Source: Pseudomonas sp. UBA5706
Lineage (GTDB): Bacteria > Pseudomonadota > Gammaproteobacteria > Pseudomonadales > Pseudomonadaceae
NCBI RefSeq assembly: GCF_002419965.1
Contig: NZ_DIHC01000004.1
Span: 1 to 64,000 of the forward strand
Direction: 5' to 3'
DNA length: 64,000 nt
Positions 16,733-24,783 of this stretch are shown piece after piece (positions within the stretch are counted from its first letter, which is position 1; each line of letters starts with the position of its first letter). The notes beneath the pieces are model-generated. The model searched no databases and was not told where the DNA came from. It saw only the letters and a program-made list of their open reading frames with translations. The position numbers and the translations under genes were made by a program.

Positions 16733-17897
16733 CAGCTCAGCAATTGCCCAGCTCACCAACATCCCTCTGGTAGGGATCAACCTGGGCTCCGTTGCCAACG
16801 CCGGCCAGATCCTTCCGGGCTCCGCCGGCACTCATTACCAGTGGCCGACCGAAGACATCATTAACCATTGGGTGCGTGACCTCGGCGTACGACTTATCCG
16901 GTTCCCCTTCGAACTGCAGCGTGCCATTAACCTATCGTCCACGGACGGCCTGCCGGGCCAAGGCGCCAGCCTGAACCCGGACTTCACGGAAAATTGGCGA
17001 AAGATGCTCAAGTTGATTGACGCCGCCTCCAACGGCGAAGCCAGGATCATTCCCGATCCGCATCACTACATGCGCCTGCATCGCTATGAAACCGACAACA
17101 ACGGGCAATTGACCGGCAGCCTTTATCCTGCGGAAAAAGCCGGTAATCAATCGGGCTGGAAGGTGACCGAGCAAGTCCTGATCCGAGACGGTAACGCTGT
17201 TGGCGGCGGTTCCTGGAGTGCGGTGCATCTGGCCAACTTCCACCAAAAACTGGTTGTTGCCTGCGACGATCCGATGGTTTTGGGTTGGGGCCTGGGTAAC
17301 GAGCCTTACTCCTCCACCAACAATGCCTGCGACAAGGATTACATCACGCTGCCTAACCTGGAAACGCTGTACATCAACACCATGAATACGGTGCTCCAGG
17401 CCCTTCGCAACAGTTCCAAGAAGCCGGTGTTCATCTGCGGTCTGGAATATGCAAGTGCTCAGCGATGGTCCAGCGTCTCGGCGAACCTGCAGTCGAAGAT
17501 CGTTGATCCGGCGAATGCCATCGTCTGGGAGGCCCATGGTTATGCCGACGTTAACGGCGACTCGAGCGGTAGATACGAAGGCGATAACACGCAGATATCG
17601 CCCACTGCATTGCGTGATGACATCATCGGGCCATTCCTCACCTACGCGAAGGCCAACAAAATGGCCGCGTTCATTGGTGAGACGGGTATTCCGCCAACCG
17701 ATGCCGGACGTACTGCATTGAAAAATCTGCTGGATAGAGCGAAGGCTGAAAAGATTCCTCTTACCCTCTGGGTTGCCGGGCCTGGCACCGATGGGGAAAA
17801 GATGAGCCTGGAGGCAAGCAACCATGCGGCCACCGTCACCATGGTCCGGCCGTACTTTGCTGAGCGCATCGCACAGTGGAGTTACGCGCAGGCGTAA
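16722..17897 (+). CDS. Glycoside hydrolase family 5 (cellulase-like) without signal peptide
   Basis: The 391-residue protein has GH5 landmarks: VRLIRFPFEL, PDPHHYMRLH, acid/base Glu194 in WGLGNEPYSS, HGYADVNGD, and nucleophile Glu320 in AFIGETGIPP. GH5 enzymes cut beta-1,4 or beta-1,3 glucans and related polymers. No signal peptide or carbohydrate module is present, which is odd for a cellulase. The gene overlaps the com 3' end, has an AAGGTG site before ATG 16722, and is followed by a terminator and the holin gene. Release by lysis would bypass secretion. The polysaccharide substrate is unknown. Confidence 0.88.
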   Translation: MSNSSSAIAQLTNIPLVGINLGSVANAGQILPGSAGTHYQWPTEDIINHWVRDLGVRLIRFPFELQRAINLSSTDGLPGQGASLNPDFTENWRKMLKLIDAASNGEARIIPDPHHYMRLHRYETDNNGQLTGSLYPAEKAGNQSGWKVTEQVLIRDGNAVGGGSWSAVHLANFHQKLVVACDDPMVLGWGLGNEPYSSTNNACDKDYITLPNLETLYINTMNTVLQALRNSSKKPVFICGLEYASAQRWSSVSANLQSKIVDPANAIVWEAHGYADVNGDSSGRYEGDNTQISPTALRDDIIGPFLTYAKANKMAAFIGETGIPPTDAGRTALKNLLDRAKAEKIPLTLWVAGPGTDGEKMSLEASNHAATVTMVRPYFAERIAQWSYAQA

Positions 17898-17926
17898 CGC
17901 TACCAATAGCTTTGTGCAATACGAGG

Positions 17927-17952
17927 GCCCCGCACGTCGCGGGGCTTTTCCT
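17927..17952 (+). terminator. Intrinsic terminator after the GH5 gene
   Basis: GCCCCGC and GCGGGGC arms enclose a five-base loop and are followed by TTTTCCTTTTCT. Confidence 0.8.
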
Positions 17953-18021
17953 TTTCTCCGCAATGAGCTGTGCAGAACGTTCCTGCTGGACCGTTCTGTG
18001 ACAGCGTCAACCCCATTCCGA

Positions 18022-18046
18022 GCCTCGGCACCAGCCGGGGCTTTTC
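18022..18046 (+). terminator. Second terminator-like hairpin before the holin gene
   Basis: GCCTCGG pairs with CCGGGGC (one G-T pair) around a six-base loop, followed by TTTTC. The arms resemble those of the 16255 and 16352 hairpins. Confidence 0.55.
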
Positions 18047-18088
18047 ATTCTCCGATCCCGAAAGGGTGGACTATCGGATGTCGACGAT

Positions 18089-18406
18089 ATGCCTGAAAAA
18101 TCACCTGAATTTTGGGCGCAGGTCTGGCTTTTACTTTCGAATCCGCTCTGGCAAGGAGCGATCATGGCCGCAACCATCTCTTTGCTCCGTGTGCTGTACG
18201 ACGGCAAGGAGCAGAACAGGCGGCGTGTGCTGCTTGAAGCGCTTATCTGCGGCGCACTCAGTCTGTCAGCCAGTAGCGTCATTGAATGGATGGCCTGGCC
18301 ATCGAGCTTATCCGTCGCTGCCGGCGGCGCCATCGGCTTCATCGGCGTCACGGCCATCCGGCAACTGATCATAAGATTTCTTGGACGCAAGGCGGACTCG
18401 GCATGA
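18089..18406 (+). CDS. Phage holin, lambda-like family 3
   Basis: The 105-residue membrane protein has three hydrophobic segments (about residues 19-38, 47-66 and 70-90), with basic stretches KEQNRRR between and RFLGRKADSA at the end. It resembles the holin of R-type pyocins and related phages, which make timed inner-membrane holes. Its stop overlaps the start of the Rz gene (ATGA), typical of a lysis operon. The start MPEKSPEFWAQVW is the family N-terminus. Confidence 0.85.
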   Translation: MPEKSPEFWAQVWLLLSNPLWQGAIMAATISLLRVLYDGKEQNRRRVLLEALICGALSLSASSVIEWMAWPSSLSVAAGGAIGFIGVTAIRQLIIRFLGRKADSA

Positions 18407-18825
18407 GTGTTGAATCAGTCATTCGACCAGTGTCACTGCTGCGCAGTGTCGCCGTTGCAGTGGCAGTTGCCACGGTCATGGCCCTGCTTATGGCCATCCA
18501 GCAGATCAGGATGGAAAGGCTGCAGGGCAATCTTGCCGCCGAGCGCGTTGCCAGGCAGGCCGCGCTCGACGCCAGCCTGCAAAGCCAGGCAACCATCACG
18601 ACGCTGCGCGCTGAAGCAAAACGTAACGCCGACTATCAGGCTGACCTGAACAAGCGGCTCAAGGCCAGTGACCAGAAAGCCCTGCGGGCGAGGAGAGACT
18701 TTGAACAACTCAAGCGTACCCGCAAGCCTGTTCGTGATTGGGCTGCTCAGCCTTTGCCTGACGGCTTGCGTGGCAAGACCGCCCGCGGCGTTAACGACAA
18801 CGACCGTCCAACTCGAGCCCCCTGA
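18403..18825 (+). CDS. Rz-like inner-membrane spanin (i-spanin)
   Basis: The 140-residue protein has an N-terminal signal-anchor (about residues 10-31, LLRSVAVAVAVATVMALLMAI minus edges) and a charged alpha-helical periplasmic part rich in Ala, Arg, Lys and Glu, which predicts a coiled coil. It ends in a Pro/Arg-rich tail. I-spanins pair with Rz1-type lipoproteins to fuse inner and outer membranes at the last step of lysis. Its ATG at 18403 overlaps the holin stop. The Rz1 gene is embedded in its 3' part in another frame. Confidence 0.85.
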   Translation: MSVESVIRPVSLLRSVAVAVAVATVMALLMAIQQIRMERLQGNLAAERVARQAALDASLQSQATITTLRAEAKRNADYQADLNKRLKASDQKALRARRDFEQLKRTRKPVRDWAAQPLPDGLRGKTARGVNDNDRPTRAP

Positions 18826-18973
18826 CTGGGTACCGTGCGAGCGCATCAACGCTGCAGACGAGGATTTGATGTCGAACGGCGACCTTTGGGCGTTGAAAGA
18901 TCGGGCAATCAATCTGCTCGACACCTGCGCTGATCAGGTCGACGCGCAAATACTGCGCAGCAAGCGCAAGTGA
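18701..18973 (+). CDS. Rz1-like outer-membrane lipoprotein (o-spanin), nested in Rz
   Basis: The 90-residue product starts at TTG 18701, five bases after an AGGAG site inside the Rz gene. It has a lipoprotein signal peptide with lipobox LTAC (Cys23) and a mature part beginning with a proline-rich segment (CVARPPAALTTTTVQLEPPDW). Overlap of Rz and Rz1 in different frames is a classic phage arrangement. The frame continues about 148 bases past the Rz stop. A longer upstream start (18668) lacks the ribosome site and would add a charged leader. Confidence 0.85.
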   Translation: MNNSSVPASLFVIGLLSLCLTACVARPPAALTTTTVQLEPPDWVPCERINAADEDLMSNGDLWALKDRAINLLDTCADQVDAQILRSKRK

Positions 18974-19097
18974 TTCGGCGCCTGAACCGGCCCGTCGATT
19001 CACGTGCCTCCAACCGTCGGTAAAGCGCCAGGAAGGGAGGGTGCCCTGCTGTTCGCCAATGCCCCGACTGGTTCGGTTTTTTTATTTCTGGAGAAGC

Positions 19098-19559
19098 ATG
19101 ATGCCGACAATCCCCCGCGGGGTGCGCAACAACAACCCCGGTAATATTGAGTACGACCCACGCAATCAGTGGCAAGGGCAACTGGCGCCAGATTCGGCGC
19201 TTGAAGAACGATTTGCTCGTTTCGACACCGCCGAGAATGGCATCCGTGCGTTGGCGAAGCTGATTTTGGCGTACCGAAGCAAGGCCGGAATACCGCACGC
19301 AGGAGACGCCGGAGTCGACACGATCCGCGAGGTGATCAGCCGCTGGGCGCCAGGCGTGGAAAACGATACCGAGGCTTACATCAACGCATTGGCCGCAGGC
19401 GTCGGTGCCCAGCCCGATCAGCCGATTGACATCGCTGACCGCAAAACGCTGATCGCCCTGACGACGGGCATTATCCTGCATGAGAATGGCACCGTTCCTT
19501 ATGCGCCATCGATCATTTACGCGGGCGTGCAGCGGGCGCTGACGTCACTACTGCTTTGA
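19098..19559 (+). CDS. Endolysin-like protein of phage lysis cassette (RGVRNNNPGNI family)
   Basis: The 153-residue protein opens with TIPRGVRNNNPGNIEYDPRNQWQGQL and continues with FARFDTAENGIRALAKLILAYRSKAG. This is the pattern of a phage family often annotated as structural or virion protein and thought to act on peptidoglycan. Within a holin-spanin cassette the most likely role is cell-wall hydrolysis. No signal peptide is seen, so holin would be needed for release. A GGAG site fits the ATG at 19098 (or 19101). The catalytic residues cannot be named with confidence. Confidence 0.75.
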   Translation: MMPTIPRGVRNNNPGNIEYDPRNQWQGQLAPDSALEERFARFDTAENGIRALAKLILAYRSKAGIPHAGDAGVDTIREVISRWAPGVENDTEAYINALAAGVGAQPDQPIDIADRKTLIALTTGIILHENGTVPYAPSIIYAGVQRALTSLLL

Positions 19560-19765
19560 AGCCGCTTCCCGAGGCGTTGTGCTGGCACGACCGCAATGAT
19601 CTGGCTGCCATTTGCGCCGGGTTGCGAGGGCCTGCCGCACGGCTAACCGCAGTGCACATGGTCCTTGTACACGTGATAAAGGCTGTACAGTTTTCTTCGT
19701 AGATGACGATATAAGAGACAAGGCGCCATGGATGCGGCCCGTTTTCGGTTTAAGAGTTCGTCATC

Positions 19766-21070
19766 ATGTCTACTTTTTTCTCGCTGCGCCGTGATCGGCG
19801 AGCATTGCATCAGCTTATAAATGCCATTACCGATGGTCACGTGCCCCAGGTTGACGGGTGCGCGCAAGCGCAGGCTGTCCTTCATGCCTGGAGCGTTGTG
19901 GAAACATCCAATCGGGAAGCAAAGGCCCGTATCAGCGAACTTGAGCAAGCGCTCGCATCCGCTCGCGAGTCGCTACGCGAATCAGCGCTTTACGCCTCTG
20001 CTCATGACGTGAGGTTCGACCTGGTGAACAGGGCGTCCAGCGAGGGGCTTTGGGACATGGAGGTGGTGGCGGGGGATCCCGTCAACCCAAAGAACCGGTT
20101 CTGGTGGTCACAGCAGTTTCGCATTCTCCTGGGCTTTAACGATGAACGTGATTTTCCCAACGTTCTGGCCAGTTGGGCGGATCGTCTTCATCCGCAGGAC
20201 AAGCAAGCGACCCTTGACGCGTTTGCCCGGCATCTCAATGACAAATCGGGTCATACCCCCTATAAGGTCAAGAATCGGCTCGCCATGAAGGATGGTTCAT
20301 ATCGATGGTTCTACGCGCAGGGCGAGACACTTCGTGATGAACAGGGCAGGCCGGTGCGTGTAGCGGGATCCTTGCGAGATATCCATATCGAATTGGAGCG
20401 CGACCGTGCGCATGACGTCATCATCACCCGATTCGAGCTGGCCCGCGAAATGCTCTCCGATGGCCTGTGGGACATGGAGGTCATCGCGGGGGATCCTGTG
20501 AACCCGAAAAATCCGTTCTGGTGGTCGCCGCAATTTCGCCGGCTGCTGGGATTTGAAACGCAGCAGGAGTTCCCGGACGTTCTCGACAGTTGGGCTTCCA
20601 GACTGCATCCAGATGACAAGGAACGCAGCCTTACCGCGTTTGGCAATCATCTGAATGACCGGTCCGGGAAGACGCCTTTCGACCTGGAGTACCGGTTGAA
20701 GATGAAAACCGGCGAGTACCGCTGGTTCAGGGCTCGCGGCCAGACTCGGCGAGACGCCCACGGTGCGCCACTCCGGGTGGTCGGCGCACTGGTGGATGTG
20801 CACCTGCAGCACGAGCAGCAAGCGTTGCGGGCAGCGGAAGGGGAGCATCAGCGCACGCTGGAAGCCAGCATTGCCCAACTCTCGCAGATCGTCAGTACGA
20901 TCCAGAGTATTGCCAGCCAGACCAATCTTCTGGCACTGAACGCGGCTATTGAAGCCGCACGCGCTGGCGAAGCCGGGCGAGGGTTCGCAGTGGTCGCCGA
21001 TGAAGTTCGTAAACTGGCAACCCGTACCACCGAGGCGACCGAGCAGGCGGCGGGAATGATAGCCCGGTAA
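19766..21070 (+). CDS. Soluble PAS-PAS methyl-accepting chemotaxis protein (BdlA-like)
   Basis: The 434-residue protein has no membrane segment. After a coiled-coil start it carries two near-duplicate PAS domains, each built as S-E/D-GLWDMEV-x-AGDPVNPKN-x-FWWS-x-QFR-x-LLGF, then RLHP-x-DK and YRWF. The C-terminal signalling part is unusually short, about 75 residues around the hairpin tip AAIEAARAGEAGRGFAVVADEVRKLATR. The arrangement resembles the P. aeruginosa biofilm-dispersal protein BdlA. Ligand, perhaps heme or FAD as in other PAS receptors, is unknown. The gene borders the lysis island on its right. Confidence 0.88.
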   Translation: MSTFFSLRRDRRALHQLINAITDGHVPQVDGCAQAQAVLHAWSVVETSNREAKARISELEQALASARESLRESALYASAHDVRFDLVNRASSEGLWDMEVVAGDPVNPKNRFWWSQQFRILLGFNDERDFPNVLASWADRLHPQDKQATLDAFARHLNDKSGHTPYKVKNRLAMKDGSYRWFYAQGETLRDEQGRPVRVAGSLRDIHIELERDRAHDVIITRFELAREMLSDGLWDMEVIAGDPVNPKNPFWWSPQFRRLLGFETQQEFPDVLDSWASRLHPDDKERSLTAFGNHLNDRSGKTPFDLEYRLKMKTGEYRWFRARGQTRRDAHGAPLRVVGALVDVHLQHEQQALRAAEGEHQRTLEASIAQLSQIVSTIQSIASQTNLLALNAAIEAARAGEAGRGFAVVADEVRKLATRTTEATEQAAGMIAR

Positions 21071-21276
21071 GGCTGGCCGTTTAGCCGGCCTCTGGTGCGC
21101 CAGACGCCGCTCTGTTGAAACAAAGCCTTCTTACAGCAGCGTCGTTTCAATCTGACAGTATCAATCCTGATACCTGGCGGTTACCAATTGACGACGCGGT
21201 TTGCCCAAGTGGTGCTGTCAGATTTCGCAGGGGGTGAACGCCTGTCGTTGAACCCATTTTCAAGAGAGTGAAGTGT

Positions 21277-21465
21277 ATGTTGAGTCGTATAGCGAAAGTC
21301 GCGATGGTCGTCGCAGTCCTGTCGGCCATGTCCGGCTGCTGGCCTTTCTGGGGCCCTGGCGGTGGTGGTCACGGCGGCGGCCATGGAGGCGGTGGCGGTG
21401 GTCATTACGAGGGTGGAGGCCCGGGCGGTGGCGGTGGACAAGGCGGCGGCCCCGGCCCTCGCTGA
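21277..21465 (+). CDS. Small Gly/His-rich lipoprotein-like protein
   Basis: The 62-residue product has an N-terminal signal peptide with a lipobox-like LSAMSGC. The mature part is almost only Gly with regularly spaced His, Pro and a few Tyr/Glu (WGPGGGGHGGGHGG and further). The composition suggests an unfolded, possibly metal-binding tail. The ATG at 21277 gives the cleanest signal peptide; a GTG at 21268 is possible. The gene is short and low in complexity, so I rate it as likely but not certain. Confidence 0.6.
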   Translation: MLSRIAKVAMVVAVLSAMSGCWPFWGPGGGGHGGGHGGGGGGHYEGGGPGGGGGQGGGPGPR

Positions 21466-21648
21466 TCCCGGGTACACCGGTGTGCCATGGCACGGCCTGT
21501 CAGCGGTGGGGCTTTTGCTACCCCGCCGGCACGCCGTGTCGCTGCAGAGCAGCGCGCTTTCTAGCGCGATGGCGCGCAGGCATTGTTGTGACATACGGGT
21601 CTGAACAGCCCGACACGTTTTAATGCGCGGTTACTCGACGCGGCCACT

Positions 21649-22209
21649 CTACTCGTCACGCCCCTCCATCATCGTCCTCTTGAGCATCACGTATACGGCC
21701 CCGGCGCCGCCATGTTTGGCCAGGCACGAAGTAAAGCCCAGTACCTGCTGATGCTGACGCAGCCAGGTGTTGACGTGGCTTTTGATCATCGGGCGCTTAC
21801 CGTCCAGCCGTACCGCCTTGCCATGGGTGATACGCACGCAGCGGATTTCCAGTTTGGTGGCTTGCGCCAGGAATTCCCACATGGTCTCCCGCGCCAGTTC
21901 CACGCTCATGCCATGCAGATCGAGGCTGCCTTCAAAGCTGATCTGGCCCAGTTTGAGCTTGCGCATCTGGCCTTCCTGAACGCCATCTCGTGCCCAGGAC
22001 AACGTGTCTTCCGGTCCGACGTCGATTACGAACTGATCGGACAGGCCATCCACTGTAATGGTCGCATCCGAGCGCACGGTCGCAGCCTGCCGCAGTTTGG
22101 CCAGGTTCTTACGATCGGGTTTGGGTTTACCTACGTCGGCGTGTTCAGTCTTGATCGGCCTAACGCCGCCAAGCTCACTTCTGAACAGGGAAAAGTCGTC
22201 GTCTTGCAT
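21649..22209 (-). CDS. Smr domain protein (SmrB/YfcN-like)
   Basis: The 186-residue protein has a basic, charged N-terminal part and a C-terminal Smr domain. The domain has LDLHGMSVELARETMWEFL, the HGK motif (VRITHGKAVRL), and GGAGAVYVMLKR near the end. Smr proteins such as E. coli SmrB are endonucleases that cleave mRNA at collided ribosomes. Length and layout fit this group. It lies in the conserved folE-prmB-aroC neighbourhood. Confidence 0.9.
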   Translation of the reverse strand: MQDDDFSLFRSELGGVRPIKTEHADVGKPKPDRKNLAKLRQAATVRSDATITVDGLSDQFVIDVGPEDTLSWARDGVQEGQMRKLKLGQISFEGSLDLHGMSVELARETMWEFLAQATKLEIRCVRITHGKAVRLDGKRPMIKSHVNTWLRQHQQVLGFTSCLAKHGGAGAVYVMLKRTMMEGRDE

Positions 22210-22302
22210 GTTGGTCTCCGCGAAGGGCGCCAGTTTAACCCTGTCACGCCGTCAGCGGCGCGACTAAACGATCAAATGGCGATGCAAGACGCGGGGGAAG
22301 GG

Positions 22303-22623
22303 TCAGTCGTGCTTTTTCATCAAATGCGGAGACATGTTCAGTTCGCCAGCGCGGCGGCGGCGACGACGGCTGCGGCGCCATAGCCAGACACCGAAGTACA
22401 GTAAAAACAGGCCAAGGACGATGATGACAACGGCGCCTGCCGGGCTTGCATTGAGCTCGCCCAACGCAGCCGGGTGACCGATCAGGCTGGCCACGCCAGC
22501 CATGGCAAGCAGCACACCTGCCGTGGCAAGAATTGCAGAGATTGCAGCGCTAAAGCGCATCCGCCAGTTGCTCTGGCCTTTGGGGCGCAAGCGACGGGCA
22601 TCGAAACCATCGGATATCTTCAT
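22303..22623 (-). CDS. Small membrane protein of unknown function
   Basis: The 106-residue product has two hydrophobic segments (about residues 26-48 and 63-81) and a very basic C-terminal stretch (WRRSRRRRRRAGELN), which places the tail in the cytoplasm. It ends in MSPHLMKKHD. It stands 93 bp upstream of the Smr gene on the same strand, so the two may be co-transcribed. No family was recognised. Confidence 0.7.
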   Translation of the reverse strand: MKISDGFDARRLRPKGQSNWRMRFSAAISAILATAGVLLAMAGVASLIGHPAALGELNASPAGAVVIIVLGLFLLYFGVWLWRRSRRRRRRAGELNMSPHLMKKHD

Positions 22624-22857
22624 TCCGACTTCCTCTATGGGTATCGGCGCTCTGACCCGCTTACGCCCCGGGTGGTTCCCGTCTGGTCAGCGCTCGAAGG
22701 CAAACACGAGTGTTTAACGGATAGGCGGTAATGTGAGACGGTTCACATAACCGGAGATTGCATGTGTACTCTTTTTCTTCAGGAACTGCCGGAAAACGAC
22801 ATGCGAGGCATGGTCAAGACTTGGTGGTGCCAGGTTCAGTTCCTGATGAGTCGGTCG

Positions 22858-23481
22858 TCAGATCAGATCTTTGGTCAGGGCTAGCTTGGCGAAGTTGTCG
22901 TTCATGATCGCCATTTCGGCCTGCTGCACCCGTTCTGCCTTGATCACACCGGTCGGGATTGGAAGATCGCGAGTGGCGCAGGCGTCTTCGACCAGGGTAC
23001 AACGGAAGCCGTAGTCCTTGGCCGCGCGCACGGTGGTGCTGACGCTGGAATGGCTCATGAACCCGCAGACCACCAGATCCAGACGTCCCAACTTCTCAAG
23101 CAACATGTGCATTTCCTGGCTTTTGTCTGTGCTGACAGTCCCCTTCATCGCATTCGGCAACGTTTTTTCGATGATGATCTCGTCGGTCAGAGGCAGCAGC
23201 TCCGGCACGAATTTCCCGCGCTCTCCTTGAGGGTCGAACATGCCGCCTACGGTTCCCAGGTGACGGACGTGGATGATCGGCGATTTGGCGAGGCGGGCGG
23301 CGTCGACCAGTTTTACGATGTTATCAATCGCTTCCTGAACCCCGGTCAGAGCCAGCGGGCCGCTCAAGTATTCTTTCTGGGCGTCGATGATGATGAGGGT
23401 GGCATTACTCAAAGTGGCCGCTGCGTACTCACGGTTACTGAGTTGAAACATGGTCTTTGGATCGGTGTTTGGAACAGACAT
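22858..23481 (-). CDS. Isochorismatase-like protein without catalytic cysteine
   Basis: The 207-residue protein has the isochorismatase/nicotinamidase fold: Asp33 in TLIIIDAQKEY, Lys106 in IIEKTLPNAMKG, and the loop GFMSHSSVSTTVRAA. In amidohydrolase members that loop carries a nucleophilic Cys; here the aligned residue is Ser146. I recall other proteobacterial proteins with the same SHSS loop, so this looks like a natural subgroup. The ATG at 23481 has an AAGGAG site. It is divergent from prmB and corresponds to the P. aeruginosa gene order. Confidence 0.88.
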   Translation of the reverse strand: MSVPNTDPKTMFQLSNREYAAATLSNATLIIIDAQKEYLSGPLALTGVQEAIDNIVKLVDAARLAKSPIIHVRHLGTVGGMFDPQGERGKFVPELLPLTDEIIIEKTLPNAMKGTVSTDKSQEMHMLLEKLGRLDLVVCGFMSHSSVSTTVRAAKDYGFRCTLVEDACATRDLPIPTGVIKAERVQQAEMAIMNDNFAKLALTKDLI

Positions 23482-23721
23482 CTGGGGCTCCTTCGAGTGG
23501 GGCTTTTGCCACATTGTCCACTGGCTGAACGATTCTGTGAATCTCAATGCTCACAGGTACCGTTTTTTAACGGGCTTGAAGCCGTCGAGCAGGTCGCGGT
23601 TGCTGTCATATTGCCTGCAAAATCGATGAAAGGTTGTGGAAAGTTTTGCTGTCGGGCGCAGGCATCGTTTGTTGGCTGGATGACTGCTAGAATCGCCCGT
23701 CGTTTTTTCAAGGAGTCTGCC

Positions 23722-24630
23722 GTGATCACTTCCCGCCTGCGCACCCTGCGCGATCATATCCGTTGGGCCGTCAGCCGTTTTCATGGGGAAGACCTGTTCT
23801 ACGGGCACGGCACCGACAATGCCTGGGACGAGGCCCGGCAGCTGGTATTGGGTGCCCTGCACCTGCCTTGGGAAATTTCAGACAGCTATATGGACTGCAA
23901 CCTCGAAGACGACGAACTGGTCAACGTACAGCGTCTGATCAAGCGCCGTATCGAGGAGCGTGTTCCGACTGCTTATCTGCTTGGGGAAGCCTGGTTCTGC
24001 GGCATGTCGTTCATCGTCGACGAGCGTGTGCTCATCCCGCGCTCGCCGATCGGTGAGCTGATCGAGCAGCGTTTCGAACCTTGGCTGGCAACCGAGCCAG
24101 CACGCATTCTTGATCTGTGCACAGGCTCGGGCTGCATCGGCATTGCCTGCGCCGAAGTGTTTCCCCAAGCCGAGGTGGCGCTGGCGGACCTTTCTTTCCA
24201 GGCACTGGAAGTGGCCAATCGGAACATCGAGCGTCATGGCCTGGACGAGCGCGTATACACCGTGCAAGGCGATGGTTTTGACGGCCTGCCGGGGCAGCGC
24301 TTCGACTTGATCGTGTCCAACCCACCTTACGTCGACGCCGAAGATTTCGCCGACATGCCCGATGAGTACCAGCATGAACCCGAAATAGCGCTGGCCTGTG
24401 GTGACGACGGGCTGAACCTGGTGCGTCGCATGCTGGCTCAGGCCGCTGATCATCTGACCGAGAAGGCATTGCTGATCGTCGAAGTGGGCAATAGCCAGGT
24501 GCACCTCGAAGCGCTCTACCCGGAAGTAAACTTCGCCTGGCTGGAATTCCAGCGTGGCGGGCACGGGGTGTTCATGCTGACGGCCGAGCAATGTCGGACG
24601 CATCAGGCACTATTTGCTGCACGCGTTTGA
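23722..24630 (+). CDS. prmB: 50S ribosomal protein L3 N5-glutamine methyltransferase PrmB
   Basis: The 302-residue enzyme methylates a glutamine of ribosomal protein L3. The SAM motif ILDLCTGSGCIGIACAEVFP and the catalytic NPPY motif (LIVSNPPYVDAEDF) are present, and the N-terminal helical domain is typical of PrmB. The GTG at 23722, preceded by AAGGAG, gives MITSRLRTLRDHIRWAVSRF; the frame upstream lacks homology. Release-factor methylase PrmC is similar but shorter. Confidence 0.94.
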   Translation: MITSRLRTLRDHIRWAVSRFHGEDLFYGHGTDNAWDEARQLVLGALHLPWEISDSYMDCNLEDDELVNVQRLIKRRIEERVPTAYLLGEAWFCGMSFIVDERVLIPRSPIGELIEQRFEPWLATEPARILDLCTGSGCIGIACAEVFPQAEVALADLSFQALEVANRNIERHGLDERVYTVQGDGFDGLPGQRFDLIVSNPPYVDAEDFADMPDEYQHEPEIALACGDDGLNLVRRMLAQAADHLTEKALLIVEVGNSQVHLEALYPEVNFAWLEFQRGGHGVFMLTAEQCRTHQALFAARV

Positions 24631-24783
24631 TCCTCGAACCGTTACCGCCTTTCAGCCAGCCCTCGGCGACTGACGACCGCATTCGCCAGTGTCGCGACGC
24701 TTTAAAGGCTGCTACAGGTCTTGCGGCGTGCCTGGTGTGTACGCGCTCGTATCACAGGCCAGAGACGCTTGAGGGTGCGTACG

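Noticed and set aside
13214..19765. Island as an integrated prophage with attachment sites
   Set aside because: No integrase, tRNA target or flanking direct repeat was found at either end; domestication or loss is a better reading.
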